Below are positions 36,330 to 45,152 of a stretch of 64,000 bases of DNA, piece by piece (the first letter of the stretch is position 1; the number at the start of each line of letters is the position of its first letter). The position numbers and the translations under genes were made by a program. The notes beneath the pieces are model-generated. The model did no database searches, was not told where the DNA came from, and saw only the letters and a list, made by a program, of their open reading frames with translations. The stretch lies in contig NZ_AMZN01000024.1 of NCBI RefSeq assembly GCF_000331535.1, positions 1 to 64,000 on the forward strand, given 5' to 3'. The DNA is from Fulvivirga imtechensis AK7 (GTDB taxonomy: Bacteria > Bacteroidota > Bacteroidia > Cytophagales > Cyclobacteriaceae).

Positions 36330-37883
36330 ATGCATAATAACTATTATTTTCTCAAACACCTGAGTGCTTCTCTGGATAACAAAATCAGAGGCTTTGAACT
36401 TCTGGAGTGCTTCTCTCAAAATAAAAATGAGTTGGTATTAGGGCTTGGTCATGGTACTTCGGAGTTTTACATCAAAGCCTACCTCGCCCCTTCCTTCTGT
36501 TGCCTGTTCTTCCCTGACGATTTCAGCAGAGCCAGAAAAAACAGTGTTGACCTCTTTAAAGGTCTTTATAAAAAGAAGGTAGAGCGCGTGCATCAGTTCA
36601 AAAATGAGCGTTGCTTCTCTATTGTCTTCGAGGATAATATGCAGTTGCTTTTCAAAATGCATGGCAACCGATCCAACATAGTGCTTTTTAAAGGTGATGA
36701 GATAGAAGAAGTATTTAAAAAAAATCTCAGGAAAGACTTTGAATTAAACATCAAGGAACTGGACCGGGAGATCAATCAGAGTTATGAAGCCTTCAAAAGG
36801 GAAGATGGGGATCTCAAAAAGCTGTTCCCTACTTTTGGCAAAATAATTAAAGCTTATCTCAAAGAAAATGGGATTGATAGCAAAAACACGGAAGAAAGCT
36901 GGCCGCTTGTACAGCATATTCTGGAGAGATTAGCAAAAAATGATTTTTATATCACAGAAAGTGAAGGCCAGTTGAACCTTAGTCTTTTGAAATTTGGAAA
37001 TATTCTTGAGCACTATAACGATCCCCTCGTAGCCATCAATGCATTCTACATACGCTACATTAGTGAGACCACATTAAATACTTTAAAACGTGAAGCACTA
37101 TCAGAAATTCATAAACAACTGAAGCAGGGTGAAAGTTATATAGAAAAGACTACAAAAAAACTGCAAGACATTGAAAAGCAGCAAGGGTATAATCTTTTGG
37201 CGGATGTATTAATGGCTAATTTACACCGTGTGCCTGCCAAAGCAAAAGAGGTAACCCTTGAAAACTTTTATGACAATAACCTCCCTGTAACCATCCGGTT
37301 AAAACAGGACCTGTCGCCTCAAAAAAATGCGGAAGTATACTACCGAAAAGCCAAAAACCAGTCGCTGGAAACGGAGGCTTTAAAGAAAAACCTTGCCCGA
37401 AAAGAAGCATCACTGGACGCACTGCGAAAAAGGAAAGGCATGATAGAAGAAGCAGACGACTTCCGTTCTCTCAAGAACCTGCTTAAAAAAGATCAGCCAG
37501 AGGCTTCAACAAAGGACAAAGCACTCAAGCCCTACCATTCGTTTAACTATGGCGGGTTCGACATATGGGTGGGCAAAAATGCCAAGAGCAACGACAGAAT
37601 GCTACAGCAGTATGCTCATAAAGAAGATCTCTGGCTTCACGCCAAGGATGTAAGCGGATCACACGTATTAATAAAGTATAAGGCTGGAAAAAATTTCCCT
37701 AAAGATGTTATAGAAAAAGCCGCAAGCCTGGCCGGATGGTATTCAAAAAGGAAGTCGGATAGCCTATGCCCTGTCATTGTCACCCCCAGGAAATTTGTAA
37801 GAAAGCGCAAAGGCGACCCTCCAGGGGCAGTGGTGGTGGATAAAGAGATGGAAGTGCTTTTGGCAGTACCGGAAAGAGATTGA
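36330..37883 (+). CDS. RqcH/NFACT-family ribosome quality-control protein
   Basis: A 517-residue NFACT protein, the bacterial relative of Rqc2/NEMF (RqcH, also known as FbpA). An N-terminal domain (about residues 1-200, with FKMHGNRSNIVLF) is followed by a long coiled-coil middle and the C-terminal NFACT-R domain, with FDIWVGKNAKSND, EDLWLHAKDVSGSHV and RKFVRKRKGDPPGAV. The family adds alanine tails to nascent chains on obstructed 50S subunits. It starts one base after the MBL-hydrolase stop. Confidence 0.88.
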   Translation: MHNNYYFLKHLSASLDNKIRGFELLECFSQNKNELVLGLGHGTSEFYIKAYLAPSFCCLFFPDDFSRARKNSVDLFKGLYKKKVERVHQFKNERCFSIVFEDNMQLLFKMHGNRSNIVLFKGDEIEEVFKKNLRKDFELNIKELDREINQSYEAFKREDGDLKKLFPTFGKIIKAYLKENGIDSKNTEESWPLVQHILERLAKNDFYITESEGQLNLSLLKFGNILEHYNDPLVAINAFYIRYISETTLNTLKREALSEIHKQLKQGESYIEKTTKKLQDIEKQQGYNLLADVLMANLHRVPAKAKEVTLENFYDNNLPVTIRLKQDLSPQKNAEVYYRKAKNQSLETEALKKNLARKEASLDALRKRKGMIEEADDFRSLKNLLKKDQPEASTKDKALKPYHSFNYGGFDIWVGKNAKSNDRMLQQYAHKEDLWLHAKDVSGSHVLIKYKAGKNFPKDVIEKAASLAGWYSKRKSDSLCPVIVTPRKFVRKRKGDPPGAVVVDKEMEVLLAVPERD

Positions 37884-37898
37884 GCTGTTGTTCAGTTC

Positions 37899-38153
37899 TC
37901 AGTTCCTGGTTCGCCGTTCTGAATGATATTCAGATTCCTCGTCTATCATTCTAAAAAGCATGTAGCTAATAGCAGCGGATACCAAAATTACGACTAAAAT
38001 AGCAATTAACGTTGGCCAATTAAAGGTCCTTTCGTTAATCGCTACTTTATAAAGCCAATATGTTAATCCCACAATACCGCCAACAGCCCCACCTCCAGTC
38101 AAGACAATAAAATAAGAATTAATAGTATTGCCTATTTTATTTTGCTGACTCAT
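37899..38153 (-). CDS. Small two-segment membrane protein
   Basis: An 84-residue protein with two hydrophobic stretches, about residues 12-34 and 44-66, and a charged C-terminal tail with several Glu and Arg. It follows the pyruvate kinase gene by 25 bp on the same strand and so is likely cotranscribed with it. The family is not recognised. Confidence 0.7.
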   Translation of the reverse strand: MSQQNKIGNTINSYFIVLTGGGAVGGIVGLTYWLYKVAINERTFNWPTLIAILVVILVSAAISYMLFRMIDEESEYHSERRTRN

Positions 38154-38178
38154 TTAAAATTCCGTTTCATTTTTTTAA

Positions 38179-39609
38179 TCATTCCACCACATTCAGCTTT
38201 ACAGTATTGGTCCGCCCACGTGCATGGATCGGCATACTGGCTGTTGTTATAAAAGCATCTCCGGGGTTGATATGACCTCTTTCTTTCAGAATCTGCTCAA
38301 TATCTGCAAACGTATCATCCGTAGACACCTCTTTATCATAGTAATAACCACGGACACCCCAAATAAGATTGATGGTATTCAACAAAGGCCTGTTACTGGT
38401 GAAAATAAAAATATTAGCTTTTGGCCTGTGCGATGAAAGCTTGAAAGCGGTATATCCCGACTGCGTCATACCGATGATGGCTTTAGCTCTCGAAGCTTTA
38501 GCCAATCTACAGGCAGCAAGCACCAGTGTGTTATTATAAAACAAAGGATCACCTTGTTCCGGAAGGTCGTGTTTGAAATAAACATCGGCTTCTCTTTCTA
38601 CACTGGTTATCGTTTTTACCATACTGCGAATTACCTGAACAGGAAATGCGCCCGCTGCCGTTTCTGCTGATAACATCAATGCATCTGCTCCGTCCATCAC
38701 AGCATTGGCAACGTCATTAGTCTCTGCTCTTGTTGGCCTTGGGTTCTCGATCATGCTCTCCATCATCTGAGTGGCTATGATCACAGGCTTGGCAAGCTTA
38801 TTACACTTTCTCACGATCATTTTTTGCGCCATAGGCACTTCTTCCATAAATATCTCCACCCCAAGGTCGCCCCTGGCTACCATTACCGCATCAGTAGCCT
38901 CTATGATGCCGTCAATATTTCGTATGGCTTCCGGCTTTTCAACTTTCGCCACTATTTTACTTTGCCTTCCGGCATCCGTAATCCTTTTGCGCAGGTTATG
39001 AATGTCATCTGCCGTACGTACAAAAGACAAAGCTATCCATTCTACCTCGTGCTTTAAACCAAACTCCAGATCCTTTATATCCTTATCCGTCAGAGATGGA
39101 GCCGATACCTTGGTATAAGGCATATTGATACCCTTGCGAGATTTTAATTTTCCACCGTGTACCACTTCAGTGATCACCTCTGTAGCGTTGATCTCTTTTA
39201 CCTTTAACTCAATCTTACCATCATCAATCAAGACCATATCGCCAACACCAACATCTTTGGGAAGATCCTGGTAAACCGTACTCGCACGCTCTGAATTCCC
39301 GACAACCTCTTCGGTAGTTATAGTAAAGATCTGTCCGGCCTTTAGTTTGGCGCCACTCTCTACTTCACCTACCCTGATCTTAGGGCCCTGTAAGTCTTGT
39401 AACAGACAAACATGGGTATCCATTTCATCATTAAGCTCCCGCACATACTGAACAACCTTTTCATGGTCGGCATGTGTACCATGAGAAAAGTTCAGTCTGA
39501 AGATATCAACACCTTCTTTTATTAGTTTGCGGAGCATCTCCTTTTCATTAGAAGCGGGTCCTACCGTGGCAATAATTTTCGTCTTATTGAATTTAATTTT
39601 CTGGTCCAT
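38179..39609 (-). CDS. pyk: Pyruvate kinase
   Basis: A 476-residue glycolytic enzyme that converts phosphoenolpyruvate and ADP to pyruvate and ATP. The substrate-binding regions RLNFSHG, the catalytic-Lys and metal region KVEKPEAIRNIDGII, MVARGDLGVE and MMESMIENPRPTRAE are intact. The C-terminal regulatory domain follows. The ATG at 39609 is chosen over a TTG at 39615. It follows the IPExxxVDY gene with almost no gap, a pairing often seen in Bacteroidota. Confidence 0.97.
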   Translation of the reverse strand: MDQKIKFNKTKIIATVGPASNEKEMLRKLIKEGVDIFRLNFSHGTHADHEKVVQYVRELNDEMDTHVCLLQDLQGPKIRVGEVESGAKLKAGQIFTITTEEVVGNSERASTVYQDLPKDVGVGDMVLIDDGKIELKVKEINATEVITEVVHGGKLKSRKGINMPYTKVSAPSLTDKDIKDLEFGLKHEVEWIALSFVRTADDIHNLRKRITDAGRQSKIVAKVEKPEAIRNIDGIIEATDAVMVARGDLGVEIFMEEVPMAQKMIVRKCNKLAKPVIIATQMMESMIENPRPTRAETNDVANAVMDGADALMLSAETAAGAFPVQVIRSMVKTITSVEREADVYFKHDLPEQGDPLFYNNTLVLAACRLAKASRAKAIIGMTQSGYTAFKLSSHRPKANIFIFTSNRPLLNTINLIWGVRGYYYDKEVSTDDTFADIEQILKERGHINPGDAFITTASMPIHARGRTNTVKLNVVE

Positions 39610-39611
39610 AA

Positions 39612-40031
39612 TCAAGTTAAAAAGTTGTCCTTTGACTTCAGTTTTTCTACTTCAATGGCGGCAATATATTCAATCCACGGGACTTCTTTTAATTCTTTTA
39701 AAATTTCTTCTTTTGCAAACGATTGCGAGTGCCGGTCTATTTTCACTATGTAATCAAAGTGGTTCAATTCGGGTACCAAATGTGTGTTTTCACCTTCTAT
39801 GGATTTATTCTTAAACAGGTGGAAATAGCTGGTCTCCGGATCAAATAAATAGTTGATAAAATTTGCCTTTCCATTGTTCCTCATCTCAAGGATAAAATCC
39901 TCCTGTTTTACCAACCTTATATCGAGCTTTTTGTTAATAGCCCAGGCAAGTTTATATGACTTTACTGACGCTATTACTCCGAGCAAATCAAACTCATATT
40001 CATGATCAATTATCAGGCGCGTCTTTTTCAT
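39612..40031 (-). CDS. IPExxxVDY-family protein
   Basis: A 139-residue protein of the Bacteroidota family named after its C-terminal IPExxxVDY motif. Here the region reads VPWIEYIAAIEVEKLKSKDNF, a degenerate form of the motif. The N-terminal HEYEFDLLGVIASVKSYKLAW and VKQEDFILEM segments also fit. Function unknown. It is divergent from acpP and directly upstream of pyk, the usual context for this family. Confidence 0.82.
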   Translation of the reverse strand: MKKTRLIIDHEYEFDLLGVIASVKSYKLAWAINKKLDIRLVKQEDFILEMRNNGKANFINYLFDPETSYFHLFKNKSIEGENTHLVPELNHFDYIVKIDRHSQSFAKEEILKELKEVPWIEYIAAIEVEKLKSKDNFLT

Positions 40032-40122
40032 ATTATCAAAGTTCTTGAAAATTAAGAGGATAGTGCGTGTTTTTTAGGGAATTTTTGCCATCTTAGGTAT
40101 GACAATAACTTTAGATAAATTG

Positions 40123-40154
40123 TTTGACATTAATACATTTAATGCATTTCTTTG
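40123..40154 (+). promoter_or_regulatory. Probable promoter for acpP
   Basis: A TTTG at 40123-40126 and a TTTCTTTG at 40147-40154 are separated by 20 bp, as expected for a Bacteroidota promoter; the -7 element misses the A of TAnnTTTG. The ATG of acpP is 29 bp downstream. Confidence 0.5.
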
Positions 40155-40182
40155 CAGATATTTTAACTAAATCATTACAAAT

Positions 40183-40422
40183 ATGTCTGAAATAGCACAA
40201 AAAGTTAAATCAATCATCATTGATAAGTTAGGAGTTGAAGAGTCAGAGGTTACCCCTGAAGCAAGTTTCACTAACGATTTAGGAGCAGATTCTTTAGATA
40301 CTGTTGAATTAATTATGGAATTCGAAAAAGAATTCAACATTTCAATTCCTGATGATCAGGCAGAAAATATATCTACTGTTGGCCAGGCCATCTCTTACTT
40401 AGAAGAAAACGTAAAAAATTAA
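40183..40422 (+). CDS. acpP: Acyl carrier protein
   Basis: A 79-residue acyl carrier protein of fatty-acid synthesis. The phosphopantetheine site is Ser37 in [13 protein letters not shown], and the protein is strongly acidic, as expected. It is followed 40 bp later by fabF and then rnc, the standard gene order. Its own promoter seems to lie at 40123-40154. Confidence 0.98.
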   Translation: MSEIAQKVKSIIIDKLGVEESEVTPEASFTNDLGADSLDTVELIMEFEKEFNISIPDDQAENISTVGQAISYLEENVKN

Positions 40423-40461
40423 ATAAAGACAAACCCCCTTTATCCATTCTAAACTTCTTTT

Positions 40462-41709
40462 ATGACATTAAGGAGAGTAGTAGTAACAGGCATAGGTGCG
40501 CTCACCCCCATAGGTAATTCTGCCCCCGATTATTGGGCGGGATTAAAAAATGGTGTAAGTGGAGCTGCACGAATTACCAGATTTGACCCAGAGAAATTCC
40601 GAACACAATTCGCATGCGAAGTAAAGAACTTTAATGCCGAAGATCATTTTGACAGAAAAGAGGCCCGAAAAATGGACCCCTTTACCCAATATGCTTTGGT
40701 AGTTGCTGAAGAGGCCATGAAAGACTCAAAGTTAGATCTGAATGCCATTAACTTAGATAAAGCAGGGGTGATTTGGGGCTCAGGTATTGGTGGGCTAATG
40801 ACATTTCAGGAAGAAGTAAGGAGCTATGTCAATAATGACAGTACTCCGCGGTTTAATCCGTTCTTTATTCCTAAAATGATTGCCGATATCAGCTCCGGAT
40901 ACATATCCATAAAATATGGATTCCGTGGACCTAATTTTGTTACTGTTTCAGCATGTGCCTCATCTACCAATGCATTGATAGATGCACTTAACTATATCCG
41001 CTTAGGCCACATGGATGTTGCCATATCGGGAGGCAGTGAAGCTGCAGTAACAGAAGCAGGAATGGGAGGGTTTAATGCCATGAAGGCACTTTCAGAGCGG
41101 AATGACTCTCCTGAGACCGCATCAAGACCTTTTGACAAGGATCGCGATGGATTTGTGCTGGGAGAAGGTGCAAGTGCCCTTATACTGGAAGAATATGAGC
41201 ATGCCAAGGCCCGAGGGGCCAAGATCTATGCCGAGATAATAGGTGGGGGTATGTCAGCAGATGCTCATCATATTACCGCGCCTCATCCAGAAGGTTTAGG
41301 GGCTACTAATGTGATGCTCAACGCACTTGCCGATGCTAAGATAAAACCTGAAGAGGTTGATTATATCAACGTACATGGCACTTCAACGCCACTTGGAGAT
41401 ATTAGCGAAACATTGGCCATTAAAAAGGTGTTTGGTGACCATGCATATAACCTCAATATTAGCTCTACCAAATCGATGACCGGGCATTTGCTTGGTGCTG
41501 CCGGGGCTATAGAGGCTGTAGCTTGTGTAATGGCTCTGGAACATGGTGTAATACCTCCAACCATCAACCATTTCACCGATGATGACCAACTGGATAACAA
41601 GTTGAACCTGACGTTTAACAAAGCGCAGGAGAGAAAGATCAATGTTGCGCTAAGCAATACATTCGGGTTTGGGGGACACAATACCTCAATTATTTTTAGA
41701 AAAATCTAA
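40462..41709 (+). CDS. fabF: Beta-ketoacyl-ACP synthase II
   Basis: A 415-residue condensing enzyme that extends acyl-ACP with malonyl-ACP. The catalytic triad is Cys165 in TVSACASSTNAL, His305 in INVHGTSTPLGD and His342 in MTGHLLGAAGA. Length is standard. It sits between acpP and rnc and is expressed with them. Confidence 0.98.
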   Translation: MTLRRVVVTGIGALTPIGNSAPDYWAGLKNGVSGAARITRFDPEKFRTQFACEVKNFNAEDHFDRKEARKMDPFTQYALVVAEEAMKDSKLDLNAINLDKAGVIWGSGIGGLMTFQEEVRSYVNNDSTPRFNPFFIPKMIADISSGYISIKYGFRGPNFVTVSACASSTNALIDALNYIRLGHMDVAISGGSEAAVTEAGMGGFNAMKALSERNDSPETASRPFDKDRDGFVLGEGASALILEEYEHAKARGAKIYAEIIGGGMSADAHHITAPHPEGLGATNVMLNALADAKIKPEEVDYINVHGTSTPLGDISETLAIKKVFGDHAYNLNISSTKSMTGHLLGAAGAIEAVACVMALEHGVIPPTINHFTDDDQLDNKLNLTFNKAQERKINVALSNTFGFGGHNTSIIFRKI

Positions 41710-41715
41710 GTTACT

Positions 41716-42459
41716 GTGCATCGTGCTGTAAAGCGCTTACTCAATATTTTTGAAAAAAAATCCGAGAGAGATAAAAGGCTTATTACCGCAATTAAAACAA
41801 TTGTTGGTAGTAAGCCTTTAAACTTAGATCTGTACAGGCTTGCCATCAAACATAGCTCTATTGCCAAAGCTAACAGCCGCGGCTTGAAGGAATCTAACGA
41901 ACGCCTGGAGTATCTGGGAGATGCCATACTGGGAGCGGTTGTGGCCGACTACCTGTTTAAAACTTTTCCCTTCAAGGAAGAAGGCTTTCTTACTGACATT
42001 CGCTCCAGGATCGTCAACAGAGAGTCGCTCAATACTATTGGTAAAAGGATAGGGCTTAACCAGGTAGTAGAATATGATCAGCGAAAAAAAGGAAAACTCT
42101 CCCACAAATCGCTCTATGGCGATACACTTGAAGCATTGGTAGGAGCCGTATACCTAGACAAAGGCTACAGGTTTTGCAAAAACTTCATTCTTGAGAAACT
42201 CCTCATCCCCTACCTTAACATAGAGGAAGTAATAAAGTCGAATCCTAACTACAAGAGCAAGATCATCGAGTGGGCTCAAAAAGAGAACCAGGAGGTGCGT
42301 TTTGAGATCATCAGCGTTAAAAACGAGAAACACCACCGGGAATTTACTGCGCAGGTATTTGTAAATGATCAACCCCTGGGCAAAGGGTTCGGGCATAGCA
42401 AGAAAAAAGCCGAACAGGATGCTGCCCAAAAGTCATGCGAACTATTGGACTTAGAGTAA
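41716..42459 (+). CDS. rnc: Ribonuclease III
   Basis: A 247-residue double-stranded-RNA endonuclease for rRNA and mRNA processing. The nuclease signature ERLEYLGDAILGAVVADYL and the second metal site GDTLEALVGAVYLDKGY are intact. The C-terminal double-stranded-RNA-binding domain ends with GHSKKKAEQDAAQKSCELL. The start is a GTG at 41716, six bases after fabF. Confidence 0.96.
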   Translation: MHRAVKRLLNIFEKKSERDKRLITAIKTIVGSKPLNLDLYRLAIKHSSIAKANSRGLKESNERLEYLGDAILGAVVADYLFKTFPFKEEGFLTDIRSRIVNRESLNTIGKRIGLNQVVEYDQRKKGKLSHKSLYGDTLEALVGAVYLDKGYRFCKNFILEKLLIPYLNIEEVIKSNPNYKSKIIEWAQKENQEVRFEIISVKNEKHHREFTAQVFVNDQPLGKGFGHSKKKAEQDAAQKSCELLDLE

Positions 42460-42513
42460 AGATTCCGATATTCGCTCCTGATTACTGTTTTCAACGAAAA
42501 AATACCAACACAG

Positions 42514-44403
42514 GTGTCTAAACTACGATTAGCAGGAGCCACATTAAATCAAACGCCACTAGATTGGGAAAACAATGTTAAAAATATTATCGAAGCCATT
42601 AACAAGGCCAATGATAAACGTGTAGACGTACTCTGCCTGCCCGAGCTATGTATTACAGGATATGGCTGTGAAGATGTCTTCCTCAGCCAGTGGATCTACG
42701 AAAAATCGTTGAAACTCCTATTGGAGATTGTTCCGCTATGCCAGAGCATCACCGTTGCCATCGGACTCCCGATACAATTTAAGGGATATTTTTACAATGT
42801 CACCTGTGTAGTCAAAGACCAGAATATCCTGGGCATCTATGCAAAACAGAACATGGCCAGAGACGGTGTTCATTACGAGCCAAGGTGGTTTACTCCATGG
42901 AAATTAGGAGTGGTGGACACCATCGACATTGAAGGAAAAGAATATAAGATCGGTGATGTAATTTTCGATATTGATGGAGTAAAGACTGGTTTTGAGATCT
43001 GTGAAGATGCCTGGTGTAAAACACGCCCAGCTTGTCGGTTGTATGAGCAGAAGGTACAGTTGATCCTAAACCCAAGTGCAAGTCACTTTGCATTTGACAA
43101 AACGGTAGCACGGGAAAAGCTGGTGGTTGAAAGTAGCAAAAATTTTCACTGTACCTATGTATATGCCAACCTTTTGGGCAACGAAGCCGGAAGAATGATC
43201 TACGATGGGGAAATACTCATTGCCAGGTATGGCCAGTTGATACTACGTAATGATTGGCTGTCGTTTGATAATGTACAGTTACAATACGCAGATATTGACT
43301 TTAGTAAGGAAAATGAAAACTATCCTGCACCTGAAGAATTTGTCCGCGACAAAAACACCGAGTTTGTGAAAGCTTCATCTCTGGCATTATTCGACTACCT
43401 GAGAAAAAGCCGAAGCAAAGGCTTTGTTTTATCTCTAAGCGGAGGTGCTGATTCGTCCTCAATAGCCATATTGGTAGCTGAGATGGTGAAGCGTGCGGTA
43501 GATCACTTGGGAGTCGAGGTTTTTTTAGTGAAATCAGGATTAAATACGCTAGAAATACCTCCCTCGTCCGGCAAAGAAGAAGCGATTAAATTTATTGTTT
43601 CTCAACTCCTTACCTGTGCATATCAAGGTACGGTGAATAGTTCTGATGCCACATACCAGTCTGCGAAAAGCCTTGCCGAGAATATAGGCGCCACCTTCTA
43701 TTCCTGGCAAATTGATGAAGAAGTAACTTCATATACCCGAAAGATCGAGAATATCCTTGCCCGTAAGCTGTCCTGGGAACGAGATGACATAGCTTTGCAA
43801 AATATCCAGGCAAGATCCAGGTCTCCTATTATCTGGATGCTGGCTAATATAAAAAACGCCTTGTTGCTTACTACTTCCAATAGAAGTGAGGCCGATGTGG
43901 GCTATGCCACTATGGACGGAGATACTAGCGGAAGCATAGCGCCTATTGCTGCTGTAGATAAATATTTCATCATCAACTGGCTAAAATGGGCCGAGACAAA
44001 TTTAGGATACAAAAGTCTAAGCAAAGTCAATAACCTGCAGCCGAGCGCAGAGCTAAGACCTCTTACCTCAGAGCAGACTGACGAGGATGATTTGATGCCA
44101 TACAAGGTCATTGTTGAAATAGAAAAATTGGCCATCCGTGACCATATGTCGCCCATTGAAGTTTTTAAAGAGCTAAGGAAACAGAAACTCGAAAGTGACG
44201 ATTTGTTGAAGGTCCACATTTCCAAATTCTTCCGATTGTGGAGCCGAAACCAATGGAAACGCGAAAGGACCGCTCCTGCTTTCCACTTGGATGATTTCAA
44301 TGTGGACCCCCGGACCTGGTGCAGATTTCCCATTTTGTCCAGTGGGTTTGAGGAGGAATTGAGGGAGCTGAAAAGCATTGGTTGTAGGAGCAGTTTATTC
44401 TGA
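42514..44403 (+). CDS. nadE: Glutamine-dependent NAD+ synthase
   Basis: A 629-residue two-domain enzyme, last step of NAD+ synthesis. The N-terminal glutaminase (nitrilase fold, about residues 1-270) has the Glu of LCLPELCITGYG, the Lys of IYAKQNM and the Cys of FEICEDAW. The synthetase domain has the ATP P-loop LSLSGGADSSSIA and LLTTSNRSEADVGYATMDGD. The start is a GTG at 42514. It follows rnc by 54 bp on the same strand. Confidence 0.96.
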   Translation: MSKLRLAGATLNQTPLDWENNVKNIIEAINKANDKRVDVLCLPELCITGYGCEDVFLSQWIYEKSLKLLLEIVPLCQSITVAIGLPIQFKGYFYNVTCVVKDQNILGIYAKQNMARDGVHYEPRWFTPWKLGVVDTIDIEGKEYKIGDVIFDIDGVKTGFEICEDAWCKTRPACRLYEQKVQLILNPSASHFAFDKTVAREKLVVESSKNFHCTYVYANLLGNEAGRMIYDGEILIARYGQLILRNDWLSFDNVQLQYADIDFSKENENYPAPEEFVRDKNTEFVKASSLALFDYLRKSRSKGFVLSLSGGADSSSIAILVAEMVKRAVDHLGVEVFLVKSGLNTLEIPPSSGKEEAIKFIVSQLLTCAYQGTVNSSDATYQSAKSLAENIGATFYSWQIDEEVTSYTRKIENILARKLSWERDDIALQNIQARSRSPIIWMLANIKNALLLTTSNRSEADVGYATMDGDTSGSIAPIAAVDKYFIINWLKWAETNLGYKSLSKVNNLQPSAELRPLTSEQTDEDDLMPYKVIVEIEKLAIRDHMSPIEVFKELRKQKLESDDLLKVHISKFFRLWSRNQWKRERTAPAFHLDDFNVDPRTWCRFPILSSGFEEELRELKSIGCRSSLF

Positions 44404-44463
44404 TATGTAATACGGATACACCTTCTTTGGAACTGATTTCTGAAATTTTCGTTAATTTAGGAT

Positions 44464-44679
44464 ATGGACACCATAATAATTAATATTATAAACCCTAAAG
44501 TCCGAAAGCTTCTTGAAGACTTAGAGGCTCTCAATCTGATTTCCATAGCTCGTGACGACAAAAGCTTCAAGGCCCTTGTGACAAAACTGAGAAATAAGGA
44601 CAATCCGAAACCTACATTCGATGAAATAACAAAAGAAGTCGAAAAAGTGAGAGCCAAAGGCTATGGCAAAGAAGGTTAG
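44464..44679 (+). CDS. Antitoxin-like partner of the PIN toxin remnant
   Basis: A 71-residue protein (MDTIIINIINPKVRKLLEDLEAL) with a short beta start and helices, as in the small antitoxins that precede PIN toxins of the COG1569 type. Its 3' end overlaps the toxin start by 17 bases. The reading frame is intact although the toxin is broken, so it may now act alone as a DNA-binding or orphan antitoxin, or be decaying. Confidence 0.7.
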   Translation: MDTIIINIINPKVRKLLEDLEALNLISIARDDKSFKALVTKLRNKDNPKPTFDEITKEVEKVRAKGYGKEG

Positions 44680-45106
44680 GAGAATCATCATTGATACAAA
44701 CATCTGGATCAGTTTTTTAATAACGAAAGATTTTTCACAGCTTGACAAGGATATATTCTCAGGTCGTTCCATTCTGATCATTAGCCAAAAGTTACTCGAT
44801 GAGTTTTTAGAAGTTATTGGGCGCCCTAAATTCAAAAAGTATTTCACTAAGGATGATATAATTAGTGTATTGTCTTTTATAGATGATCATGCTGATTTTT
44901 TCCAGGTATCCAGTACGATTGATGTCTGTCGTGATAAAAAAGATAATTTTTTACTCTCACTTGCCGTAGATAGCCAAGCTGATTTTTAAATTACCGGTGA
45001 TAATGATCTTTTGGATCTGAATGAGATCGGCAACACGAAAATCATAACAGTAAAAGATTACATCACTAATCATAGGTACCTTCCATTCCAAAACACCTTC
45101 CTTTAA
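44663..45106 (+). pseudogene. PIN-domain toxin, interrupted by a nonsense codon
   Basis: A COG1569-type PIN-domain ribonuclease. The first acidic residue Asp11 (IIDTNIWISF), Glu47 (LLDEFLEVI) and Asp94 (DKKDNFLLSLAV) are present. Translation stops at 44987-44989, after residue 108. In the same frame the bases after the stop still read ITGDNDLLDLNEIGNTK and continue to a TAA at 45104-45106. The lost stretch holds the fourth acidic residue (TGD). One substitution, such as TTA to TAA, explains it. The truncated product should be inactive. Confidence 0.8.
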
Positions 45107-45118
45107 CACCAACTTTAA

Positions 45119-45148
45119 TTGCCAATTATAACGAGATAGTTATATTTG
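45119..45148 (+). promoter_or_regulatory. Promoter for lgt, with almost no leader
   Basis: The -7 element TATATTTG (45141-45148) matches TAnnTTTG exactly, and a TTG at 45119-45121 stands 19 bp upstream. The ATG of lgt (45153) lies 4 bases after the -7 element, so transcription would begin at or very near the start codon. Confidence 0.6.
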
Positions 45149-45152
45149 TTGC

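Noticed and set aside
44987-44989. Read-through or recoding of the TAA in the PIN toxin
   Set aside because: Nothing near the codon suggests programmed read-through, so a plain nonsense mutation is the simpler reading.
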